In this document: positions 7,929-17,513 of the stretch, piece by piece
Numbering within the stretch: the first letter of the stretch is position 1
Layout of the letters: the number at the start of each line of letters is the position of its first letter
Source of the DNA: Tannerella sp.
GTDB lineage: Bacteria; Bacteroidota; Bacteroidia; Bacteroidales; Tannerellaceae
Direction: 5' to 3'
Assembly: GCA_031271805.1 (NCBI GenBank)
Contig: JAISUX010000069.1
Span: 24,379-88,378 of the forward strand
Length of the DNA: 64,000 nt
The notes under the pieces: generated by a model
The model's input: the letters and a program-made list of their open reading frames with translations, nothing else
What the model was told of the DNA's origin: nothing
Database searches by the model: none
Program-made: the position numbers and the translations under genes

Positions 7929-9026
7929 CTAATGTTTTTTTTGAAAAATTCGGAAAACCACATACTCGCTATTGGTGCCGATCCGGAAAGGCGGTCCCCA
8001 GATAGCAATCCCCGAAGAAACGTAGTAGTGGGTCACACCGCGTTTTTGGTATCCGTAGCTCAACTCAAACAGTTTGTCGGTAAGCCAGCTGATTGGGATT
8101 ACCTGTCCGTGATGGGTATGGCCGCTGAATTGTAAATCGACGCCGATGCGTTCCGCTTCGTCGAGGTTAACAGGCTGATGGTCAATGATTATCAGCGGTT
8201 TGGAGGCATCGACGAGCAGTTGCAAGTCTTCAGCCGGAAGGCGTTTATGGCTTCGATCGTCGCGTCCCATGATTTGCAGTCCGCACGGCAAGGTCGCTAC
8301 CGAATCACGCAGCAGGCAGATATTCGTTTTTTCGCGTATGAAGGCGATGCTCTTGTCGATTCCGCTTATATAGTCATGGTTACCGAGCGCCATAAAGATA
8401 CCTTGCGGGGCTTGCAATTCATTCAGCTCGCGCCACATCTCCAGTTTGATAACAGGCACTATGCTGTTGTCGATGAGGTCGCCGCCTATAAGGATGATAT
8501 CGGGCTTCTCAGCATTGATGCCGGCGATAGTACGACGCAAAAGGGCGCGGTCGGTGCCCAATCCGAGATGTAAATCGCTTATAGCCACTATTTTAAGCCC
8601 ATCGCAGCCGGTTGATAACTTGTTAATATCTATGTCAATAACTTGTTTAACAGGATGTTGATAATTCCAATATCCGTATATCAACACGCCGACAGTCAAT
8701 ATCAAAGCAGTGATAAAACCGTAATGAAACGAATGATTGAAAACACGTATCAGGTCGGTTATTGCGAGGCCTATCACCATATAAAGCATGAAGACGAGCC
8801 AGCCTGAGCCGAACAGAAACAGTATGTGGCCAATATTCGGAGCGATTGCTCTTGAATTACGTATCAGCATCATCACGACGATCAACAGCACGCAAGCCCA
8901 GAAGACGACGATATAAATACTTCTGAGCCAGAGCGGAGCGTGGGCAATCGCCTGCAACCCCCTTGTGAAGACATAAATGTTCCCAAGGAGATAACTCGCT
9001 AATATAACGATAAATATGTACGGCAT
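7929..9026 (-). CDS. Membrane-anchored metallophosphoesterase (YkuE-like), copy 2
   Basis: 365 residues with four or so N-terminal membrane spans. The catalytic domain shows AISDLHLG, GGDLIDN, LGNHDY, IDHQP and SGHTHHGQ. It is a paralogue of the next gene: same length, same order of spans and motifs, and a similar C-terminus (YYVSSGIAIWGPPFRIG here, FFVTSGAGCAGPPYRIG in copy 1). The active site looks complete. It starts 7 bases after the nitroreductase-like gene ends, so those two are one operon. Substrate unknown. Confidence 0.88.
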   Translation of the reverse strand: MPYIFIVILASYLLGNIYVFTRGLQAIAHAPLWLRSIYIVVFWACVLLIVVMMLIRNSRAIAPNIGHILFLFGSGWLVFMLYMVIGLAITDLIRVFNHSFHYGFITALILTVGVLIYGYWNYQHPVKQVIDIDINKLSTGCDGLKIVAISDLHLGLGTDRALLRRTIAGINAEKPDIILIGGDLIDNSIVPVIKLEMWRELNELQAPQGIFMALGNHDYISGIDKSIAFIREKTNICLLRDSVATLPCGLQIMGRDDRSHKRLPAEDLQLLVDASKPLIIIDHQPVNLDEAERIGVDLQFSGHTHHGQVIPISWLTDKLFELSYGYQKRGVTHYYVSSGIAIWGPPFRIGTNSEYVVFRIFQKKH

Positions 9027-9033
9027 CAGTCGC

Positions 9034-9675
9034 TTACTTCACCGGATAGCCGACGGGGTTATTAAGGATAATCAGATGATCATCAGTCAGTTTAAGCGCC
9101 GTTTTAAGCGTTTCCCTGTTCATTGTGGCTCGCGGACAGGTTGATAGTCCGACGGCTGCGCAGAACAGGTTGATGTTCTGGTCAACTATCCCTCCGTCAA
9201 CTGAGGCCATCATGCGTGTACCGTCATTTTTCGGATCGCCGAGTTTGGGAAGATTGGCTACAATGACAATACTTACCGGCGCTACGGCGGCAAAATCCTG
9301 ACCGTTAGCAATAGCATTTCTGTAGTCGCCTTGAGAGAGCGGCTTCAGAACATGCGCTGCGGGGTCATAAAAATATGTGCCGTCGTTCCTGACCACATAC
9401 AGTTCGATTTCCTGTCGGTTCATAGCCGAAGGCGCGGTGCGTTTGCCATCCGTCCGGTTGATGCCGTTAGCCGCCCATAGCAGGTCGGAGAGATCTTGTA
9501 GCGAGAGGTCTTTGGTCGAATACTCGCGGTCGGAATGACGGTCGGAAAGGGCTTTCATCACAGCCGAGCCGCGCACCTTGTTCGGCGCATTGAGTTTAAT
9601 TTCTTTCAGTTCCTGAGAGAACGAACTTGCAACTGTCATAATAAATACTGCTAATAAAATTAATACCTTCTTCAT
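9034..9675 (-). CDS. SagB/ThcOx-type nitroreductase-like protein, exported
   Basis: 213 residues with a signal peptide (about 1-20, ending SSFSQ). The body resembles the SagB/ThcOx branch of the FMN-dependent nitroreductases: SDRHSDREYS (the usual R-x-S-x-R-x-F/Y entry motif), LSDLLWAANGINR, RTAPSAMNRQEIELYVV, and NLFCAAVGLSTCPRATMN. In this branch the fold oxidises azolines or acts as a reductase. No peptide-modification partner (YcaO) lies nearby, so it is probably a stand-alone periplasmic oxidoreductase. It leads an operon with metallophosphoesterase copy 2. Confidence 0.82.
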   Translation of the reverse strand: MKKVLILLAVFIMTVASSFSQELKEIKLNAPNKVRGSAVMKALSDRHSDREYSTKDLSLQDLSDLLWAANGINRTDGKRTAPSAMNRQEIELYVVRNDGTYFYDPAAHVLKPLSQGDYRNAIANGQDFAAVAPVSIVIVANLPKLGDPKNDGTRMMASVDGGIVDQNINLFCAAVGLSTCPRATMNRETLKTALKLTDDHLIILNNPVGYPVK

Positions 9676-9720
9676 ATAAAAAACCTTTTAATAAGTAATG
9701 TGAAATTACAAAATCAACCG

Positions 9721-9728
9721 CAAATGTA
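9721..9728 (-). promoter_or_regulatory. -7 element for the nitroreductase-like operon
   Basis: TACATTTG on the minus strand, 46 bases upstream of the start at 9675. Confidence 0.5.
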
Positions 9729-9808
9729 TTATCTTTTATTTAATCCGCAAAATTTTCGGGAATTTTTTCTTACAATTTTTTTCATTGTAACGGTATTTAA
9801 TTTTAGGC

Positions 9809-9847
9809 AAAAAAAGTAACGGCTCCGTTTCCGGGCGGAACCGTTAC
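9809..9847 (-). terminator. Rho-independent terminator of the sus locus
   Basis: The minus strand has a 12-bp stem with one mismatch (arms 9816-9827 and 9836-9847, GTAACGG paired with CCGTTAC) followed by seven T. It lies 17 bases after the stop of the DUF3823 gene and so ends the susC-susD-DUF3823 transcript. Confidence 0.8.
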
Positions 9848-9863
9848 CGAAAATTCATTGTGT

Positions 9864-10568
9864 TTACGGCAGCGTCAATTCTACAATTTGGCTGTAGTTA
9901 TAGTAACTGCCGCTGTTATTGGCTAATGCGCCGACGCGCACCCAGTAGGTTTTGCCGGGCGTCAGTCCGGTTAGCGTGGCCGAGTACGTTTTGGAAACGA
10001 CTTCGGCGTCATCAACACCATTCACGTCAATGTCAACTTTCTTGACGAACACGTTCCTGTCCACGTAAGCTGTTTTTGAGGCCACAAACGAGATGGTACG
10101 TATCTTGGGCGCGGCGGCAGAGCGCGACACTTTCGTCGAGACATTGATTTCCCCGCCGGCGCCGGATGTGGCGCTGATGGACAGCCGCAGATAGGGCGTC
10201 ACCGAGATGTCTAACGTCTTTGCACCCGATATCTCCGTTTCAATCGGGTCTATCGCGGCAAACGGCCCTTCTGCCGTAATCCGGTACTTGCCGGCGAATA
10301 CGGACTTATTTTCAAACGATCCGTCCTGTTTCACCCAAGAATTGTACGGCTGGCTGCTCCATGCGTCATTATAGAACTCATAGATGCGTATCCGCGCCCC
10401 ATTCGGTATTTGCGACGGCACGGGTTCGTTAGTTTCCGAATCCACCAGACGGCCTGTCAGCGCCGCGTTGGGCGTTTCATAATTATCCAAGCTGCATCCC
10501 TGTAACCACAAGCCGCAAAGAACAGCGGAAACGAGCAGCGTCTTCTTTATAATATCCTGTTTTCTCAT
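9864..10568 (-). CDS. DUF3823 domain lipoprotein of the sus locus
   Basis: 234 residues with a lipoprotein signal (LQGCS, Cys about 25). The N-terminal domain has TGRLVDSETNEPVPSQ and PNGARIRIYEF, typical of DUF3823, a carboxypeptidase-regulatory-like fold found in lipoproteins encoded after susD. The C-terminal part (TLTGLTPGKTYWVRVGALAN) resembles a fibronectin type III-like or related beta domain. It probably sits on the cell surface beside SusD as an accessory glycan- or ligand-binding protein. It is intact although the neighbouring susC and susD are not. It follows susD closely and is followed by the operon terminator. Confidence 0.85.
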   Translation of the reverse strand: MRKQDIIKKTLLVSAVLCGLWLQGCSLDNYETPNAALTGRLVDSETNEPVPSQIPNGARIRIYEFYNDAWSSQPYNSWVKQDGSFENKSVFAGKYRITAEGPFAAIDPIETEISGAKTLDISVTPYLRLSISATSGAGGEINVSTKVSRSAAAPKIRTISFVASKTAYVDRNVFVKKVDIDVNGVDDAEVVSKTYSATLTGLTPGKTYWVRVGALANNSGSYYNYSQIVELTLP

Positions 10569-10580
10569 TTTTTCATTCTT

Positions 10581-12370
10581 TTAAAATCCCGGATTCTGCA
10601 CCAAAGCATCATTTGACGACACACCCGGAATGGGTTGATAATAATTTTTCTCTAAAAACGTTTTTGCCGCATTTTGCAGCCACGGCGCTTTTTCAAACAA
10701 GTATTTGCCGTTCCTGTAGTCCAACCAGGGCAGGAAAGCGGAGAATACCGTATTGTCGCACATTTCGTATAAATACGCCAGCGTATCAGATCCCATACGC
10801 GCAGGTTCTCAAAGGCCAGTTCCACCTGCCGTTCGTGACGGATATCGTCCATCGTGACGGACGTCTTCGGCGGCACCCCCGCACGCGCCCTGACGGCGTT
10901 CAGTTTGGGCAGCGCGTCGTTCGGCCCTCCCAGTTCCACGGCCGCTTCTGCATAGTTCAACAGCGTTTCGCCGTAGCGGAATACAAGAAAATTGCTCGTT
11001 GAACGGTCTTTGGAGGCGGTGGTCAACATGGCCGGGTCAATATATTTCCGCAGAAAGAAGCCTGTAGGCGTACTTCCTACGTACATTCCCGACCGGCCGC
11101 CGACTGTCAAAGACGGATCCTCCTCAAAGCGGGCTGTGGTGTTGACAGCCGACACTTTTTCGCCGTCGCTGCCGATGATGCCCCTCCGGATTTCCACAAG
11201 CTGCCCTCCGAAAGTGCAACCCGGATACAGGACGGTCGCATGAAAGCGCGGCTCTTTGCCGGCGAAAAGATCTTCCGGATGGTCATAGTAGATAGGCTTC
11301 CCGTCGGCATCGCTGATCTTCAATGCGCCGGGCGTTCCGTCGGCATATTCGTATTCTTCGATCAATTCGCCGGTGGGGCAGGCTGAACCAGTCCATCCGG
11401 TTCCGATACCCTCAGGGTTGCACATCATATCGAAACTGTGCCCTTTGTCTGCCGAATACGCCTTGACAAAAATGGCTTCTTCGTGCATCGTCTGATCCAT
11501 AAACAGGTTTTGGAAATTGGCGGCGCGGTCGTCGGGCGTTTTATCATAGAGGCTGTACTTGCCGGAACCGATAATAGCTTCCGCAGCCGCCAGCGAAAGG
11601 CTGAAATACGCATTGGCTTTGTCCGCGGGGATGCCTGTTAATCCGCCAATCTGTACCTGTCCGTAACGGGCGATAGAGCCGGCATAGAGCATGGCTCGAG
11701 ATTTCAGAGCGTATGCGGCGTACTTTGTGGCGCGGAATTGTTCGGCGCCGGTAACGGTTTCCGGCAAGCCGGCAATGGCCTTGTCCAAATCTTCGGCGAT
11801 AAAGTTCCACATCTCCTCTTCCGTACTGCGCGGCACTTTCAGCTCGTCTATGTCGCCCGTCAACTGCTGCGCCTCCCTGATCAGCGGGACGCCGCCAAAG
11901 CGTTTCACCATCGTGAAGTACTCGAATGCCCGCAGGAAATACGCCTCGGCCATATAGCGGTCTTTCAGCGTCTGGCTGAGGGAGGCCTCCGGGATTTTCT
12001 CCATAAATTCATGAACCCGGCGAATCTTTCCGTAAGCCCAGGGGTCGTCATAACCCTGACCGTAAACGTCATTGTAATTATTGAGGAAATTGTCGGGGAA
12101 CGTCGGGTTGTGCTGGACGCCCCATGTGTATGAACGCATGGATTCGTCCGTAAAGTGCGCGACATAACCTTCGCCTACCCCCATGGATTTATTCGTCTCC
12201 ATCTGCACATCGTCGTACATTTGGGCAAGATAGGCCAAGACGGAACTTTCATTCGCCCATACATCAGCGTCGGAGATGATATTCAATGGTTTCCTGTCTA
12301 AAAAATCATCACAGGAACCCAGCGACAGGCACAAGCCTGCTATAATCGAAAAAATATATTTACTTTTCAT
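10581..12370 (-). pseudogene. SusD-like surface lipoprotein, frameshifted near the C-terminus
   Basis: The frame from ATG 12370 encodes a lipoprotein (lipobox LSLGSC) with the RagB/SusD layout: DFLDRKPLN, YDDVQME, SLSQTLKDRYMAEAYFLRAFEYF, and ELAFENLRVWDLIRWR. After IRWR it runs into a non-homologous tail and stops at 10652. The expected SusD C-terminus (YLYEMCDN, FLPWLDYRNGKYLFEK, NYYQPIPG, LVQNPGF) continues in another frame from about 10777 to the stop at 10581. Adding one base between 10770 and 10800 would join the frames. As read, the last 65 or so residues are lost. Intact homologues are about 550-600 residues. It would be the surface lid of the adjacent SusC transporter. Either a true pseudogene or a sequencing error. 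Confidence 0.85.
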
Positions 12371-12382
12371 ATTCTGTATATT

Positions 12383-15300
12383 TTAAAATGTAACATTTAC
12401 GCCCAAATTCCATATTTTTACTGCTGGATACATGTAAAAACGCGGATCCGGCATTTCCGGGTCTCCGAAAGGAAGATTATCCAGCGTCAGCACGTTGTTG
12501 CCGGACACGTACAGCCGTATGTTGTTCACGCCGGCCCTACCGACCCAATTCTTCGGTAGCGTGTACCCGAACTCTACGTTCTTTACCCTGAAATAATACG
12601 AGTTGATCACATTCCAGGTAGAATAACGCATGTTGTTGCTTTTCCCCGTGTTATAGGTGGAGGGATATTTACCCGGAATCCATTCCGAATCGGGGTCAAA
12701 CGGGTCGGCGCGATGCCACCTGTCCATCATGACTTTTAGCGAAGTACCGCCGTTGAAAAGGGGCGCTTCCATGGCGTTCCACAAGCGGCAGGAATAGTTC
12801 GTCGCGCCCTGCATCAGCACGGAAGCGTCAAAACCTTTCCATGACGCCGTCAGGTCGAAACCGTAGTAAATCTCCGGCGTATTGCCGCGGACGATGGGTT
12901 GGATGTCGTTGTCGTCAATCACTCCTGAACCGTCGAGGTCTTCAAACTTCAGGTCGCCAGGCAGCAGCGTCGTGTTACCGTTGCCGTCCTGTACGGCCCA
13001 GTTGTTGATCTCCTCAAAACTTTGAAACTGTCCGACGCACTTGTAACCATAGGCGATGTTCGACCAGCGGTCGGTACGGTTGTTACGCCAGTTGAGGTAG
13101 GAGGTGATCGGGTCGGTTTGTTCGATATAGCGGTTTTTGGCGCGTGTGAACGACATGTTGCCTTTGACGGAATAGCGGAAATCCTGTATCCGGTTTGAAT
13201 GTCCGAGCGCGAGTTCGAAGCCGCGGTAATCGTCGCTGTTCAGATTTTCTTGCGGCATAGAGGCGCCGAAAGTATTGGGCAGCGATGAGGAACGGTAAGC
13301 TAACAGTCCGTCGCGTTTGCGGTAAAACACGTCGAGCGAGCCTTCCAACAATCCGTTCATCCACGAAGCATCCACCCCCGCATTGTAAATCTCGGACGTG
13401 TACCACGTGAAATTCGTGTTGGCAAGCCCTTTGGAGGTGACGCTTTTCGTCACGTCGGTACCGAAGATGTAGGTGCCGCTGCCAGGATAATTGTAGCCGG
13501 TGAGATACTGGAAAGCGGCCACACGGTCGTCTCCCATCTTTCCGTACGAGAGGCGCAACTTCAGGTTGCTAAGTTTCGGAAGACGGTCTTTCAGGAACGA
13601 TTCTTCCGAAATACGCCAGGCGGCCTCTACGCCCGGAAAAAATCCCCATCGACTGTCTTTGGAAAACTTGGCGGAGCCGTCTTCACGAAACGTCAGGTTG
13701 AGCATGTACCGGCTCATGTAGTCATAGTTCAGCCGACCTACAAACGAGGCATTGGCCAGTTCCGACTGATTTCCTTCGTTCGTTTTGTTGAGGTCGCGCC
13801 CGGCATTGATCTGGTCTAAAACGTCCAGGTCGAACTGGCGGTATGCGACTACATAATCCGTCAGGTCTTCACGCTGTTCGTAGGCGGCAAAGGCGGATAC
13901 CGAATGTTTCTGTGCAAAAACGCGGTTATAGTCCAACCGGAACTGCAGGAAGTTTTGCGTGCCGATGTCGTCCCTGCGGGTGAGCGACGAAGGCGAGCCG
14001 ATGGTGCGTTCTGTCCTGTATGTGTTGGTTGTCGGCTCGTAAACATACAAGTTATACGCCTTGTCGAAAGTCTTGGTTTCTTGCAGGGTTCCGAGGTAAC
14101 TGAACAGTACTTTTGCCGATAAACCCTCAATGAAAGGCATATCGTATTTCAGCGAAAACTGCCCGTTGAACAGTTTGTTTGTTCGCCTGTTATAACCGGA
14201 AAGGTCGGAATATTGAGTGGCGATAAAATTGCCCTGATTGATCCCTACATAATCATGGTTGCTGTCATTGGCATATCCGGAATAAATGGGTAATGCGTCA
14301 TTTAAACGGGCAAGGTCTAATTTCGGCGCTTCACTGTTTTCAATTCGCCCGCCGATTTGCATTTCCGCGGTCAAATACTGTGCTATTTTAGCGGAAATAT
14401 TGGAGCGAATATTGTAACGGTCAAATCCAGCCGCATCGCTGCGGATCTGGGTCTCTTGTTTCAGGTAACCGACCGAGGTGAAGTAGTTGACGGCCTCGGT
14501 TCCGCCGCTGATATTCAGGTTGTGTTGCGTCTGAGGCGCGTTCGGACGAACAAGAATATCCAGCCAGTCATAACTGCGATATCCTTCTTCCGTGCCGGCC
14601 CTGAATTTTTCAATATCCTCGCGGCTGTAGATAAGCTCTATTCCACTGTTTAAGGCGTCTTCGTTCTTCGACTCCGCGTATTCAAGCGCATTAATGGTCT
14701 GTGGCGGGTTAATGAAGTTCTGCCATCCTACCGATCCGTTATAGGTAATCCTGGATTTGCCAGCAGCACCCTTTTTGGTCGTAATGAGCATGACACCGTT
14801 ACCGGCTTTCACGCCATAGATCGCCGCTGAGGCGTCCTTGAGCACAGAGATGCTCTCAATTTCGTTCGGGTCAATCTGGAAACCGGACTGCTCAATGCCG
14901 TCCACCAAAATCAGCGGTGAGCCGAAGCCGCGGATATCCACCGACGCTTCCGAGCCGGGGGCGCCGCCACTGTCTTTCACCCGCACACCCGGCAAGCGTC
15001 CGACAATGGCCTTACTGATGTTAGATACCGGCGCCCGTACAATGTCCTGGTTGGAAATGGCCGACACCGAACCGGTCAGCGTCACTTTTTTCTGCGTGCC
15101 ATAACCGACTACGACGACTTCTTCCAGCGCCCTAGTATCTTCTAATAGTCTGATAATTAGAGGTTTACCCCCCCCCAAGATACAGCTAATACGCTGATTT
15201 CCTGAGAGATATAACCGATAAAGGAAATCTGCAGAATGGCATTGTCTGCCACATTGATTCTGAAGTTGCCGTCGGCGTCGGTGACGGTTCCGTTTTGGGA

Positions 15301-15710
15301 TCCTTTTTCGATTATGTTGGCTCCGATAATCGGTTCGCCGTCCTCGTCCACTAGCAAGCCGGTAATCTGTTTGCGCTGCTGCGTGTCGGCGGAGGTCGGA
15401 ACTTCGGCTACTGTAGATTTGCGTTTAACAATAATCATTTTGTCCCTGATTTCATACGACACCTCCTGTCCCTGCAATATCTGTTTTGCAGCTTCGCCGG
15501 CGCTCGCGTTCGTGAGAGAGACGGAAATTTGTTTCCGTGTGTTTACGTCGCTTGATTCGAAAACGAATGAATAGCCATACTCTTTTTTAAGCTTTTCCAT
15601 CGCGTTCTTCACTCTTACATTGTCATATTCAGCGTTATCTGCGCGAACGCTGCAATATGGAAGCATAGCATTACGGTGGTCATCATGATGACCTTCTTCA
15701 TGTTTGACAT
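12383..15710 (-). pseudogene. SusC/RagA TonB-dependent transporter with STN domain, two frameshifts
   Basis: Three reading frames together make one SusC of about 1,100 residues. The first (ATG 15710) gives a signal peptide (IAAFAQ) and the first strand of the STN domain (ITLNMT). One missing A near 15618-15622 (ACAATG for ACAAATG) throws it out of frame. The second frame carries the STN domain and a carboxypeptidase-regulatory-like domain (ITGLLVDEDGEPIIGANI, FRINVADNAILQISFIGY) and ends at a nine-G run (15168-15176). The third frame, to 12383, carries LEEVVVVGYGTQKK, the plug (VDIRGFGSPLILVDGIEQ) and a full barrel ending in VNVTF. Ten Gs would restore the second junction. The STN domain plus upstream FecR and ECF sigma indicate a signal-transducing importer. 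Not functional as read. Confidence 0.88.
15168..15176. repeat. Nine-base poly-G/C tract inside susC
   Basis: Nine consecutive C on the + strand (G on the coding strand) fall exactly where the carboxypeptidase-like domain should join the TonB plug. The downstream plug/barrel frame is reached only with 10 (or 7) Gs. It is the longest homopolymer of G or C I noticed in the window and could be a slipped-strand switch. Confidence 0.7.
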
Positions 15711-15750
15711 ATAAATAAAAGTTTTTTTATTGGTAAAAATGGTTTTTAAA

Positions 15751-15780
15751 AGCAGATTTTTACTATTTTTGCAATCTGCT
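15751..15780. promoter_or_regulatory. Inverted repeat in the fecR-susC intergenic region
   Basis: AGCAGATT (15751-15758) and AATCTGCT (15773-15780) form perfect 8-bp arms with a 14-base spacer, 41 bases upstream of the susC start. It may be a control site for susC expression by the ECF sigma factor or a hairpin in the fecR-susC message. No clear housekeeping -7 element precedes susC on the minus strand. Confidence 0.35.
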
Positions 15781-15910
15781 TTCGTTCTTTCTCGCAAGGT
15801 TGACCGATTGCAATTTCCGGGAGTCGGGGGATTTTTGCAAAGCTTCCCCGATTCTTTTTTTGCGTCCGGTCGGCTGGTTGTTCTAATCTGTGTACATAGG
15901 CAGTTAATTT

Positions 15911-16795
15911 TTAAAGGGTTATTACTATTTCTTTATCTCTCATACGGTATCTGATCCTGCCGGTACTCTGAAGATAGTCGAGCACTGCAGTAACAGACTG
16001 TTTTTTAGGGTTGAAACTGCCGTAGAAGCGCATCTGCAGGAGTTGCGGGTCATCCGCCAGTTTGATGGTTACTTCGTAGCTGCGTTCAAGTTTCCTTACG
16101 ATGTCAGGTAGCAGTTCTTCGTCGAAACTCAGGTAACCAAGCGTCCAGTCAGAGACATTGACGTTATTGGCGTGTATAACCCGCATCTCGCCGCTCGTTT
16201 TGTTGATGTGCACTTTGTCATTCCGCGCGATATTCACTTTTTCGTTGAATTTCATGTTGTTGTTTACTAACACCCTGCCTTCCATAAGGTTGATGACAGC
16301 CTCCACATCGTCATTGTAATTGCGGAAGTTAAACTTCGTGCCTGTTACCGTGACCGACATCTCTTTTGTGTTGATACTGAAAGGCAGTTTTTGGTTTGCA
16401 GCGACTTCAAAATATCCTTCACCTTCGAGCGCCATATTCCTGTCGCTCACGCCAAAGCCTTGAGAATAAACGAGTTTGGTGCCGGAATTGAGCCATACGA
16501 GCGTGCCGTCGGGCAATGCGGTTTTGATTTTTGAGCCTACAGGGGCTTCGAGCGTGATGTCGGAAAATTTGTCGCTTATCACCTGCCCGCCACGGCGGTA
16601 AGAGCCATAACCTACGACGGCGAGCAAAGCTACAACCGCCGCAATCTTCGCCAAATTCAGGTAAAGCCGGCGTGTGCGTCCGGCGTTCTTGCGTTGCAGG
16701 AATCGCTTGAAAGCCTCGTCGGTGTTATAGAACCGTCTGCGCGCCGCGAGCGCCGAAAACCAGATTTCTCTGTATGCGTCTTTTTCGTTCATCAT
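15911..16795 (-). CDS. FecR family anti-sigma factor / transmembrane sensor
   Basis: 294 residues. An N-terminal cytoplasmic part (about 1-45) is followed by one membrane span (about 48-66, KIAAVVALLAVVGYGS). Then comes the periplasmic FecR domain (ITLEAPVGSKIKTALPDGTLVWLNSGTKLVY and GEGYFEV) and a C-terminal DUF4974 domain (DEELLPDIVRKLERSYEV, TAVLDYLQSTG). FecR proteins bind the ECF sigma factor and receive a signal from the STN domain of the partner TonB-dependent transporter. It lies between the sigma gene (42 bases upstream) and susC, the classical order. Confidence 0.93.
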   Translation of the reverse strand: MMNEKDAYREIWFSALAARRRFYNTDEAFKRFLQRKNAGRTRRLYLNLAKIAAVVALLAVVGYGSYRRGGQVISDKFSDITLEAPVGSKIKTALPDGTLVWLNSGTKLVYSQGFGVSDRNMALEGEGYFEVAANQKLPFSINTKEMSVTVTGTKFNFRNYNDDVEAVINLMEGRVLVNNNMKFNEKVNIARNDKVHINKTSGEMRVIHANNVNVSDWTLGYLSFDEELLPDIVRKLERSYEVTIKLADDPQLLQMRFYGSFNPKKQSVTAVLDYLQSTGRIRYRMRDKEIVITL

Positions 16796-16837
16796 ACTGC
16801 TATGACAGGCAGCGATGGCATATAGGGTAGTCGGATT

Positions 16838-17398
16838 TTATAAATAATCCTTAAAATCCTCGCGGAGGATAGCGAGGGCGTTCTTGATATGGTATTTGAC
16901 TGTATTGACGGATATATTCAACTCTGTGGCTATCTCCTGATAAGTTTTTTGCTCAAAACGGCTCATACGAAACACTTTCCGACATTCTTCAGGCAGACGC
17001 CCTATGGCCGGCTCTATCTCTAATTCAAGCTCTTTTTCGAGCAGCAAGCCGAGCGGTTCTTCCGGATCCGGTTCGGCAAACAGCCAATCATCGGCGTCCT
17101 CAAGTTCCGAAAATCGTATTTCTTTCCTGTTTTTATTCGACTCAAGATAGTTCAAACATCTGTTCCTTACCGCCTTAACGAGGTATGACCGTAGCGAACC
17201 GGTGATATTCAACTCGGCGCGTATCTCATAAATATGAAACATCAGGTCGCTGACAATGTTTTCGGCGACATAATCGTCCTTCACAAAACTGTATGCGATG
17301 TTGCAGAGCAACGAATAGTGCCGGTCATACAGCTTTCTGTATGCGCGTTCATCGCCCTTCTTGAGCAGTTCCAATATGTTAAGATTAGAAATACGCAT
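16838..17398 (-). CDS. ECF sigma factor of the SusC/FecR system (RNA polymerase sigma-70 family)
   Basis: 186 residues. Region 2 is at about 20-60 (LYDRHYSLLCNIAYSFVKD, AENIVSDLMFHIYE). Region 4 is at about 130-180 (LPEECRKVFRMSRFE, TYQEIATELNISVNTVKYHI), a typical helix-turn-helix. Length and arrangement fit the Bacteroidota ECF family paired with FecR (TIGR02985-like). It should direct transcription of the susC-susD operon when released by FecR. A degenerate -7 (TTTCTTTG, 17426-17433) is the only upstream promoter candidate. Divergent from tyrS. Confidence 0.93.
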   Translation of the reverse strand: MRISNLNILELLKKGDERAYRKLYDRHYSLLCNIAYSFVKDDYVAENIVSDLMFHIYEIRAELNITGSLRSYLVKAVRNRCLNYLESNKNRKEIRFSELEDADDWLFAEPDPEEPLGLLLEKELELEIEPAIGRLPEECRKVFRMSRFEQKTYQEIATELNISVNTVKYHIKNALAILREDFKDYL

Positions 17399-17480
17399 CT
17401 TCTTTAGGTTTCAATAAACAGGCTGCAAAGAAAAGATAAGAAAAAAGAAGCAAAAACTTCCTGTTTTCAATTAAAATCCG

Positions 17481-17488
17481 TACCTTTG
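17481..17488 (+). promoter_or_regulatory. -7 element for tyrS
   Basis: TACCTTTG, 26 bases upstream of the tyrS ATG. Confidence 0.7.
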
Positions 17489-17513
17489 CGACCGATTTTT
17501 CAAATTATACGAC

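Noticed and set aside
10770..10800. Programmed ribosomal frameshift in susD
   Set aside because: No slippery heptamer or following structure is evident, and susC beside it has two similar breaks, so mutation or error is simpler.
15764..15771. TATTTTTG on the + strand as a promoter for an antisense RNA of fecR
   Set aside because: It fits the -7 pattern, but it is a single short match in an A+T-rich spacer with no gene behind it.
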